Shown here: piece by piece, positions 51,558-58,707 of the stretch
Numbering within the stretch: the first letter of the stretch is position 1
How the letters are laid out: each line of letters opens with the position of its first letter
Assembly: GCA_965221725.1 (NCBI GenBank)
Contig: OZ244909.1
Coordinates: forward strand, 1,860,001-1,924,000
DNA: 64,000 nt
From: HK1 sp965221725
GTDB taxonomy: Bacteria; Pseudomonadota; Gammaproteobacteria; HK1
Direction of reading: 5' to 3'
Program-made: the position numbers and the translations under genes
The notes under the pieces: generated by a model
The model's input: the letters and a program-made list of their open reading frames with translations, nothing else
What the model was told of the DNA's origin: nothing
Databases searched by the model: none

Positions 51558-51700
51558 TTTCGCAAGGCGAACGCGAGACAGGGCGCGCAGGCGTACCCGT
51601 CGGTACGTCGAGCACCCTGGCCGCCCCCATGTCACATTCAACGCGGCGAAAGCAGTCAGCTCCGCGGCCGCAGCCGTGAGCTGGTGAGAAATCCGGGTTA
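51536..51700 (+). mobile_element. MITE-like repeat element, family A copy 2
   Basis: Matches 4262-4415 in the same orientation: GGAGATGGCTG at 51545, TTTCGCAAGGCGAACGCGAG, GGGCGCGCAGGCGTACCC, then GGCGAAAGCAGTCAG and a right end GGTGAGAAATCCGGG. A 17-bp insert (CCCCCATGTCACATT region) is present compared with copy 1. The left end is merged with the ATPase coding sequence, and the right end adjoins the ribosome binding site of the next gene. Confidence 0.65.
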
Positions 51701-51713
51701 AAGGAGACTGACC

Positions 51714-53690
51714 ATGGCCGAAGCCCCATCCCGCGCAATCATGCGGTTCGGCACCGACGAGCCGGCGGCCGAAACCCGGCTGCTGACCGCCGGTCCGCTG
51801 ACGGCCGAGCTCGATGCCGGCAACCTCCGCTACATCCGCCACCACGGACGCGAAGCGATTCGCGCCATCTCCTACGTCGTGCGCGACCCGTTCTGGGGCA
51901 CCTTCAATCCCGACCTCCGCGACCTGGAGGTCGAGGAGGCGGAGGGCTGCTTCACCGTCACCTACACTGCAAGCTGCAGCGGCGACGGGCAGCGATTCGA
52001 CTATCGGACGCGCATCACCGGCAGCGCCGACGGCACCCTGCGCTTCGAGGGTGTCGGCACGCCGGCGACCGACTTCCGGACCAACCGCACCGGTTTCGTG
52101 GTCCTGCACGGGGTGGAGGGAATCAGCGGTCGCCCGGTAGTGGTCACCGAGGTGGACGGCAAGGTGGTCGAGACCCGCTTCCCGGAAGTGATCGACCCCA
52201 TGCAGCCGATCATGAACATCCGCGCCCTGGCTCATGAGGTCGCACCCGGTCTGAAGGTGACCTGCACCATGCTGGGCGACACCTTCGAGATGGAAGACCA
52301 GCGCAACTGGACCGACGCCTCTTACAAGACCTACGTACGGCCGCTCGGGCTCCCGCACCCCTACACCCTGAAAGCCGGTGAAACCATCGAGCAGGCGGTG
52401 GAGCTGCGCTTCGAGAGCGCGACGCCGATTTCGGGGCCGACATCGGTGGAAGGAACCGGCGCCGGAACGCGGGAGATCACCGTTTCGATCGGCGCGGAGG
52501 CGGAACGGATTCCACAAGTCGCCATGGGGCTGGAATGGCAGTCGACGCAGGCGGCGGCCGCCCGCACCGAATTGCTCGCCGGACTCCGGCCTGCCTACCT
52601 GAGCTGCTACTTCGATGCGCGTCACGCCGGCCCGGAGGCCATGCGGGGCTTCCGAGCGATCGGGGAGGCGCTCGGCTGTCATCTCGCCCTGGAAGCGGTA
52701 CTGCCCGGTCTCGACGACCCGGGCGCCGCCCTGCGTTCCATCGCCGACATGGCGGACGCCGCGGGCGCCCGTTTCGGCTCGGTCGCGGTGAGCCCGGCCG
52801 GAGACCTTGATTTCGTCATCCCGGGAACCGTGTTCGACGACATGTCGCCCTACGACGCGCTCTATGCGGCCGCGCGCGAGGCGTTCCCGCAGAGCGCCAT
52901 CGGCGGCGGCAACTTCATGTATTTCACGGAGCTCAACCGCAAGCCGCCGCCGTTCGCAGGGCTCGACTTCGTCATCCATCCGACCTGCGCCATCGTGCAC
53001 GCGGCCGACGACCGCTCGGTGACGGAGACGGTCGAAACCCTGCCCTACATCATCCGCTCCGTCCGGTCCCGGTTCGGCGACAAGCCCTACTGTCTCGGCC
53101 CGGTCGGCATCGGCACTCGCACCAGTCCCTTCGGCGGCCCACCGGCGCCCAATCCGGACGGCGGGCGGGTCGCCATGTGCCGCAACGACCCGCGCCAACG
53201 CGGCCTGCTCGGCGCCGCCTGGCATCTCGGCGTCGCGGCGCGGGCGGCGGAAGGCGGGGTGGAATCCCTGATCCTGGGCGCCCCGACCGGCGACCACGGC
53301 CTCCTCCACCATCCCGGCGATGCGCCGCAGCCGTGGTTCGACGCGCACCGCGGCCGATTCCCGGCGTGGCACGTGATGCGCGGGATGTACGCCGCTTCGG
53401 GCCGCACCCGGCGTGCCGCCAGGATCTCGGTCCCGCGGGAGATACAGGCCCTGGCGTTCGAGACCGAGGCCGGAGGACTGGAGCTGTGGGTGGCGAACCT
53501 CATGGGCGAGGAACGTCGCCTCCGGCTGGAGGGGCTGGGCAGCGCGACGATGCGGATGGCGATCCTGGACGAGGACAGCTTCGTCGCATGCGCCGAAGAC
53601 CCGGACGCACTGGACAGCGTGGAGAGGATTGCAAGCGGCGACCGCGTCGAGCTCCGGCCCTACGCGGTCGCGCGCGGCCGAGTCGGATAG
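51714..53690 (+). CDS. D-apionate lactonase-like protein
   Basis: 658 residues resembling ApnL, the lactonase of D-apionate catabolism, as I remember it: RFGTDEPAAETRLLTAGPLTAELDAGNLRYIRHHGREAIRAISYVVRD at the start (beta-sandwich part), a TIM-barrel-like central part (LEWQSTQAAAARTELLAGLRPAYLSCY; FGSVAVSPAGDLDF; GGGNFMYFTELNRKPP), and a C-terminal beta domain. AAAGGAGACTGACC before ATG 51714 is an excellent ribosome binding site, directly at the edge of the repeat element. Its place after a sugar ABC transporter and before an aldolase and a dehydrogenase fits catabolism of a branched sugar acid. The fine function is unproven; a general lactonase or glycosidase-like role is the alternative. 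Confidence 0.6.
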   Translation: MAEAPSRAIMRFGTDEPAAETRLLTAGPLTAELDAGNLRYIRHHGREAIRAISYVVRDPFWGTFNPDLRDLEVEEAEGCFTVTYTASCSGDGQRFDYRTRITGSADGTLRFEGVGTPATDFRTNRTGFVVLHGVEGISGRPVVVTEVDGKVVETRFPEVIDPMQPIMNIRALAHEVAPGLKVTCTMLGDTFEMEDQRNWTDASYKTYVRPLGLPHPYTLKAGETIEQAVELRFESATPISGPTSVEGTGAGTREITVSIGAEAERIPQVAMGLEWQSTQAAAARTELLAGLRPAYLSCYFDARHAGPEAMRGFRAIGEALGCHLALEAVLPGLDDPGAALRSIADMADAAGARFGSVAVSPAGDLDFVIPGTVFDDMSPYDALYAAAREAFPQSAIGGGNFMYFTELNRKPPPFAGLDFVIHPTCAIVHAADDRSVTETVETLPYIIRSVRSRFGDKPYCLGPVGIGTRTSPFGGPPAPNPDGGRVAMCRNDPRQRGLLGAAWHLGVAARAAEGGVESLILGAPTGDHGLLHHPGDAPQPWFDAHRGRFPAWHVMRGMYAASGRTRRAARISVPREIQALAFETEAGGLELWVANLMGEERRLRLEGLGSATMRMAILDEDSFVACAEDPDALDSVERIASGDRVELRPYAVARGRVG

Positions 53691-53721
53691 CCTTCGGGAT
53701 GGAATCACAGGAGAACCACTG

Positions 53722-54501
53722 ATGAGCGAATCACCCCTGAAGGTCATGGCTTCGCATCGGGAGCTGAAGGCCGGGCACTTCATCTTCGAATTCGACACCC
53801 CGGGCATCGGCTACATCCTCAAGCACGCGGGTTGCGACTTCACCATCCTCGACACCGAGCACAGCGGGTTCGGCATCGAGACGGTGCGGCGGGTCATGGC
53901 CTTCATGCGGGCCGCGGAGCTGCCGACCATCGTGCGGTCGCCGTCCCGGGACTACCGGGACATCGCCCGCACCCTCGATGCGGGCGCCGACGCGGTGATG
54001 CTGCCGATGGTGAGCAACGCCGACGAGGCGAAGGCTATCATCCACGCCATGAAGTACCACCCGGCCGGCGGGCGGGGCGTCATCCTGCGCTCGGCGGTGG
54101 ACCGCTATACCACCGGGCCGACCATGGAGAAGCTCGCGGCGCAGAACCGCCGCACCATGCTGGTGGTGCAGATCGAGAATGCACAGGGGGTGGAGAACGC
54201 CGAGGCCATCGGCGCGCTGGAAGAGGTGGACTGCCTGTGGGTGGGGCACTTCGACCTGAGCTGCTCGCTCGGCATCCCCGGCGAGTTCGACCGCCCGAAG
54301 TTCGCCGAAGCCATCGACGCGGTGATTGCCGCCGGGCGCGCCACCAACACCTCACTCGGGCGCCTGGTGCCCGACGTCGACTCCGGCATCGCGCTGTACC
54401 GGCAGGGCTTCGACTTCATCGCGTACTCGGCCGACGCCTGGGCACTGGGCGACGCGGTGGCGGCGGGCCTCTCCGCCATCCGCGCCGGCTGCACGGACTG
54501 A
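53722..54501 (+). CDS. HpcH/HpaI-family class II aldolase
   Basis: 259 residues of the HpcH/HpaI aldolase family (phosphoenolpyruvate/pyruvate domain). Metal ligands Glu in VVQIENAQGVENAEAI and Asp in WVGHFDLSCSLG are visible, with LDTEHSGFGIETVRR, and the active-site Arg in TIVRSPSRD. These enzymes cleave 2-keto-3-deoxy acids or hydroxy-ketoacids to pyruvate and an aldehyde. CAGGAG before ATG 53722 supports the start. It follows the ApnL-like gene by 31 bp; a family B repeat lies between it and the dehydrogenase. Confidence 0.9.
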   Translation: MSESPLKVMASHRELKAGHFIFEFDTPGIGYILKHAGCDFTILDTEHSGFGIETVRRVMAFMRAAELPTIVRSPSRDYRDIARTLDAGADAVMLPMVSNADEAKAIIHAMKYHPAGGRGVILRSAVDRYTTGPTMEKLAAQNRRTMLVVQIENAQGVENAEAIGALEEVDCLWVGHFDLSCSLGIPGEFDRPKFAEAIDAVIAAGRATNTSLGRLVPDVDSGIALYRQGFDFIAYSADAWALGDAVAAGLSAIRAGCTD

Positions 54502-54518
54502 GGGAGGGAGTCATGCCC

Positions 54519-54667
54519 CCGCTTCGCGAACCAGTGAGAAATGCGCATCAAGGCGTACGGGAAGGAAACGAGAATTCGGTCGCATTCCTCACCGGCCCTT
54601 GACCCGGAGCCGGGCAAGCCCGATCGGTTCTCCGGTCCCCGGCCGAGAACGAGTGAAATTTCCGGGC
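54519..54667 (-). mobile_element. MITE-like repeat element, family B copy 2 (inverted)
   Basis: Reverse complement of 34121-34264 with about 90 percent identity: AGTGAGAAATGCGCATCAAG at the left, GAAACGAGAATTCGGTCGCA, CACCGGCCCTTGACCCGGAG, CGGTTCTCCGGTCCCCGGCC, and right end GAAATTTCCGGG. It is inserted between two genes of the catabolic operon; the downstream gene keeps its own ribosome binding site (GAGGAGGCGACC). Confidence 0.7.
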
Positions 54668-54721
54668 TGATGGTGAAGCTGCTCGCCATCCGTACCGGCC
54701 GTACAGACTGAGGAGGCGACC

Positions 54722-55771
54722 ATGTCCGCGTTCCGAGTGGCCCTGAGCGCCGATTTCCGCAAGCCCGACGGCAGCCCAAACTTCCCCGAATTCGATCTCT
54801 CGCCACTTGCGGACCATCCCGACATCGATCTCTTCTACCTGGAGCCGGAGGCCGAGATCTCCGCCGCACAGCTCGTCGATGTCGACGCCCTGATTCTCCT
54901 CACCCCTCGGGTGGGCGCCGCCAGCCTCACCCCGAGCGGGCGTCTGTCGATGGTGGCCCGGTTCGGCGTCGGCTACGACAACGTGGACCTGGCCGCGTGC
55001 AGCGCCCACGACGTGGCGGTGGTCATCACCCCGGACGGTGTGCGCCGCCCGGTGGCGGTGTCGATCCTGACTCTGATCTTCGCGCTCTCCGGCAAGCTCT
55101 TCGTGAAGGACCGCCTCGCGCGCCGGGGGCCGGCGGGCTGGGCCGAGAAGACCGCCCACAACGGCGTCGGGCTGGTCGGGCTGACCCTCGGCTCGGTCGG
55201 CATCGGCAACATCGGGGCCGAGATGTTCCGCCTCGCCCGCCCTCTCGACTTGCGGTTCATCGCCCACGACCCCTACGCCGATCCGGCCCACGCAGCCGAT
55301 CTGGGCGTCATGTTGTCGGACCTCGACGCCGTCTTCCGGGAGTCCGATTTCGTGTGCGTGAACTGCCCGCTCACCGACGAGACCCACCACCTCGTCAACC
55401 GGGAACGGCTCGCGCTGATGAAGCCGACCGCCTTCCTCGTCAACACCGCGCGGGGGCCGATCGTGGACCAGGCGGCGCTGACCGAAGCCTTGCGGGAAAG
55501 ACGCATCGCCGGGGCGGGTCTGGACGTCTTCGAGCGGGAGCCGCCCGACGCGGACGACCCCCTGCTCGCGCTCGACAACGTGATCGTGACGCCGCATGCG
55601 CTGTGCTGGACGGACCAGCTCTTCGCCGGCAGCGGCGCCGCGGATGTGTGCGCGGTCATGGCCGTGATGCGCGGCCGCACCCCCACCGGAATCATCAACC
55701 GCGACATCGTCGACCGCCCCGGCTGGCAAGCGCGGCTGGCCGCCTACGCGCAGAGGTTCGGGGGCGGCTGA
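54722..55771 (+). CDS. D-2-hydroxyacid dehydrogenase (NAD-dependent)
   Basis: 349 residues, D-isomer-specific family. NAD motif GLTLGSVGIGNIGAEMFRLA near 160; catalytic Arg in NTARGPIVDQ, Glu in DVFEREPPD, and His in VTPHALCW. An N-terminal LSADFRKPDGSPNFPEFDLSPL resembles dehydrogenases of sugar-acid clusters. AGGAGGCGACC precedes ATG 54722. As the last gene of the operon it could reduce or oxidise the hydroxyacid released by the aldolase. It differs clearly from the dehydrogenase at 7495-8436. Confidence 0.88.
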   Translation: MSAFRVALSADFRKPDGSPNFPEFDLSPLADHPDIDLFYLEPEAEISAAQLVDVDALILLTPRVGAASLTPSGRLSMVARFGVGYDNVDLAACSAHDVAVVITPDGVRRPVAVSILTLIFALSGKLFVKDRLARRGPAGWAEKTAHNGVGLVGLTLGSVGIGNIGAEMFRLARPLDLRFIAHDPYADPAHAADLGVMLSDLDAVFRESDFVCVNCPLTDETHHLVNRERLALMKPTAFLVNTARGPIVDQAALTEALRERRIAGAGLDVFEREPPDADDPLLALDNVIVTPHALCWTDQLFAGSGAADVCAVMAVMRGRTPTGIINRDIVDRPGWQARLAAYAQRFGGG

Positions 55772-55879
55772 ACGCGATCGACCGGCGCTTCTCGGAGACG
55801 CGACGACACGCCCCGCCACCGTGGGCCCCGCCGGCCGCGGGGTGGCGAAGCAGTAGTCCGTTCGACCATTCCCGCCCAG

Positions 55880-55990
55880 CCGGAACAGGCACTCCGGAGC
55901 ACTTTGAACAAACGCTCCGGATCCTGCCGGAATCGCGCTACGCGACGGCCTCCCGGATCGCGGGCGGGAATCGCGGCGGTTCGCTCGTGC
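55880..55990 (-). repeat. dispersed extragenic repeat, family D copy (inverted)
   Basis: GGAATCGCGCTACGCGACGG at 55931-55950 and CGGGCGGGAATCGCGG at 55960-55975 match copies at 30275-30365 and, inverted, 17110-17230. It fills the gap between the convergent dehydrogenase and monooxygenase genes. Confidence 0.55.
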
Positions 55991-56011
55991 CGGGGTGCGA
56001 ACCTCCGGGGG

Positions 56012-57805
56012 TCAGCTCGGGTGGTGGACCTCCTGAAGGCCGTAGACCGGCGTCGGGATCCCGACTTCCCGCGCCTTCAGTTGCAGGGCGAGGAACTGCG
56101 AGTAGTGCCGGGACTGGTGCAGGTTCCCGCCGTGGAACCACAGGGCTTGCTGGCGGGTGGGCTTCCACATGTTCCGCAGCTCGCCCTCCCACGGACCCGG
56201 GTCCTTCGGCGTCTCCGAGCCGAGGCCCCAGACCTTGCCGACCCGGTCCGCCATCTCCTGGCCGACGAGCTGCGCCACCCATCCGTTCATCGAGCGGTAG
56301 CCGGTGGCGAACACCACGAGATCGGCCGGCAGCCGGGTGCCGTCCTCCAGGACCACGTCCGTCTCGGTGATGCGCTCGACCTGCCCGGTCTTCAGACCGA
56401 TCGAGCCGTCGGCCACAAGCTCCGAGGCGCCGACATCGATGTAGTAGCCCGACCCGCGCCGCAGGTACTTCATGAACAGTCCCGTCTCGTCGGCGCCGAA
56501 GTCCAGCATGAAACCGGCCTTTGCGAGCCGCTCGTAGAACTCGGCGTCCCGGCGCTTCATCTCGTCGCACTGCGGCTTCTGGAGCGCGGGCAGCACCCGG
56601 TAGGGGATGGAGGCGAAGATGAGGTCCGCCATGTCCGTGGTGATGCCGTTGGCGAGCGCCTCCTCGGAGTAGAGGGCGCCGAGCGCAAGCTCCATCAGCG
56701 TGTCGGACCGCGAGACGTGGGTGGTGCTGCGCTGGACCATGGTCACATGGGCGCCGTGCTCCCACAGGTCGGCGCAGATGTCGTGCGCGGAGTTGTTCGA
56801 CCCGATCACCACCGCGTTCTTCCCCGCCCACCCGTCACCCCCCGGATGCTTCGAGGAATGCCACAGATCGCCCTTGAATGTCTCGGCCCCGGGCACCTCG
56901 GGCAGGTTCGGCACGCCGGACATGCCGGTCGCGAAGACGAGCTGCTTCGGCTTGAGTTCCACCCGCCGGCCGTCCCGGTCCACCTCCACCGTCCACCCCT
57001 GCTCGCCTTCGTTCCAGGCCGCCGAGAGGCAGGTGGCCTTCGTCCAGTAGTTGAGTTCCATCACCCGGACGTAGCTCTCCAGCCAGTCGCCGAGCTTGTC
57101 CTTGGGCGAGAACACCGGCCAGTGCTCGGGGAACGGAATGTAGGGCAGGTGGTCGTACCAGACCGGATCGTGCAGGCACAGCGACTTGTAGCGCTTCCTC
57201 CAGCTATCGCCCGCGCGCTCGTTCTTCTCCAGGATGACGAACGGCACGCCGAGCCGGCGCAGACGCGCCCCCAGCCCGATGCCGCCCTGACCGCCGCCGA
57301 TGATCACCACATGGGGCTGCACGGTATCGCCGAGTTCCGTCCGTTCCCGCGCCCGAGCCTCCGCCCAGGTCTCACGATCCCGGAATGCACCGTGGACCAC
57401 GCCCGGTTCGCGCGTGGGGCCCTTCTTCTCCTCGTGCCCCCTGAGCGCCTGCGCGGTCGTGAGCAGGGTCCAGCACCCGCCGTCGTTGAGCCGCACATGT
57501 CCCTTGCCGTGCACCGCGTCGGTCTCGAACGTGATCCACGCCTCGGTGATCCCGTCCGCCTCCGTCGCCTCCCCCTCGATGCGCCAGTGGCAGGGATTGA
57601 CGTGACCGAGGGTCTGCGCGGCCATCGCGCGGATCGCGTCGCGACCCTCCATCGTCTTGATGTTCCAGGTGAACGCGACGAGATCGCGCCAGTAGCAGTC
57701 ATCGGCGAAGAGCGCCCCGAGCGCGTCGGTGTCGCGCTCCCTCAGGGCCTCGTCGAACTTCCCGAGCCATGTGCGGACCTTGTCCGTGGGGCTTGATGCA
57801 TCCAT
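56012..57805 (-). CDS. flavin-containing monooxygenase with N-terminal SnoaL-like domain
   Basis: 597 residues. Residues 1-130 are a SnoaL/NTF2-like domain (WLGKFDEALRERDTDALGALFADDCYWRDLVAFTWNIKT..., written here only in part). From about 165 comes an FAD/NADPH monooxygenase: GGGQGGIGLGARLRRLG (FAD), KRYKSLCLHDP, and VVIGSNNSAHDIC (NADPH). LVFATGMSG and DLVVFATGYRSM are the usual FMO/BVMO ATG motifs. AGGAGA before ATG 57805 fixes the start. Such fusions occur in proteobacteria and actinobacteria; substrates (thio/amine or ketone) are unknown. Confidence 0.9.
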   Translation of the reverse strand: MDASSPTDKVRTWLGKFDEALRERDTDALGALFADDCYWRDLVAFTWNIKTMEGRDAIRAMAAQTLGHVNPCHWRIEGEATEADGITEAWITFETDAVHGKGHVRLNDGGCWTLLTTAQALRGHEEKKGPTREPGVVHGAFRDRETWAEARARERTELGDTVQPHVVIIGGGQGGIGLGARLRRLGVPFVILEKNERAGDSWRKRYKSLCLHDPVWYDHLPYIPFPEHWPVFSPKDKLGDWLESYVRVMELNYWTKATCLSAAWNEGEQGWTVEVDRDGRRVELKPKQLVFATGMSGVPNLPEVPGAETFKGDLWHSSKHPGGDGWAGKNAVVIGSNNSAHDICADLWEHGAHVTMVQRSTTHVSRSDTLMELALGALYSEEALANGITTDMADLIFASIPYRVLPALQKPQCDEMKRRDAEFYERLAKAGFMLDFGADETGLFMKYLRRGSGYYIDVGASELVADGSIGLKTGQVERITETDVVLEDGTRLPADLVVFATGYRSMNGWVAQLVGQEMADRVGKVWGLGSETPKDPGPWEGELRNMWKPTRQQALWFHGGNLHQSRHYSQFLALQLKAREVGIPTPVYGLQEVHHPS

Positions 57806-57969
57806 ATTCGTCTCCTGATTACGCGGTGTAGTGATTGCGCTGCGGCCGGGAGGCCGAACCGCCTCCGGCGGGGCGGGGTCTCGGCAGGTCGCTCGCCGCC
57901 GTGCCGTCGTCAACCCCTTGCACGCTCCGATACCCGCCGCGCAAACGCTACCGCGTGCCGCGGCACACC

Positions 57970-58365
57970 TCAACGATTGGGCAGCACATCGATGTCCCGG
58001 CACCGCAGCAACCGCGTATCCGCCGTCAGCAGAGTCAGGCCGTGCACCCTGGCCGTGGCGACGATGAAGCGATCCGCAGGATCCTGGTGTTCGAGGTCGA
58101 CAGCCCGGCTCGCCAGTGCGACATCGATAGTCAGCGGCGCCTCTGCCACCGGAGCGACCGACATCGCCTTGCGAAGCCAGCGGTGGGGATCAGGACTCAG
58201 TACCACGCGGCCGCGCTCGGCGAGAAGCAGCGCCTCCCACACGCTGATCGGAGACAATCGCAGATCGCTTTTCCGGGACAGGAGGGTAAGCCTCGCGGAA
58301 TCGGCAAGCCGCCCCGGGTCGAGGAGACTCCACAGCCAGATGTGGGTGTCGAGCAGCAGCCCCAT
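57970..58365 (-). CDS. PIN-domain toxin (VapC-type) paired with Phd-type antitoxin
   Basis: 131 residues. PIN acid residues: Asp in LLLDTHIWLW near 6, Glu in SPISVWEALLLAERGR, Asp in DPADRFIVATARVHGLTLLTADTRLL. The DTHxWLW opening marks the subgroup usually coupled to Phd/YefM antitoxins. It starts one base after the antitoxin stop. The complete acidic set suggests an active ribonuclease. Confidence 0.9.
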   Translation of the reverse strand: MGLLLDTHIWLWSLLDPGRLADSARLTLLSRKSDLRLSPISVWEALLLAERGRVVLSPDPHRWLRKAMSVAPVAEAPLTIDVALASRAVDLEHQDPADRFIVATARVHGLTLLTADTRLLRCRDIDVLPNR

Positions 58366-58602
58366 CTACTCGAGGACTTCCCACTCCGAGAGATCGGCCA
58401 CGGGGACGACGAGGTCGCCACGAATCTCGCCATGGTTCCTCATCGCACCGAGCCATTCCCCGGCCGGACTCGGCGGCGGGGGCAAAACCTGCGCAATCGG
58501 CTTGCCGAAACGGGTCACCAGCACGGGGTTGCGTGTCTTCCCCACCCGGTCGAGCACAGCCAGACAGGTCGCCTTGAACTTGGAAATCTGAATTTCTTCC
58601 AT
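58366..58602 (-). CDS. Phd/YefM-type antitoxin
   Basis: 78 residues: ISKFKATCLAVLDRVGKTRNPVLVTRFGKPIAQVLP is the Phd/YefM DNA-binding domain; the rest contacts toxin (GDLVVPVADLSEWEVLE). It is directly followed by the PIN toxin. Two copies of an 8-bp palindrome upstream form its likely operator. Confidence 0.9.
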   Translation of the reverse strand: MEEIQISKFKATCLAVLDRVGKTRNPVLVTRFGKPIAQVLPPPPSPAGEWLGAMRNHGEIRGDLVVPVADLSEWEVLE

Positions 58603-58613
58603 CGGGTCAACCT

Positions 58614-58634
58614 ACCATGGTCAATAACCATGGT
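58614..58634 (-). promoter_or_regulatory. paired palindromes, likely antitoxin operator
   Basis: ACCATGGT at 58614-58621 and again at 58627-58634, 13 bp centre to centre, 12-32 bp upstream of the antitoxin start. Repeated short palindromes on one helix face are typical for Phd-type autoregulation. Confidence 0.6.
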
Positions 58635-58707
58635 CCATTCCCGGACCCCGCCGGGGCACCATCCGCCGGCTTTCGGACGGAGAGCTGCCGGCGCAGTGCC
58701 CGGATCA

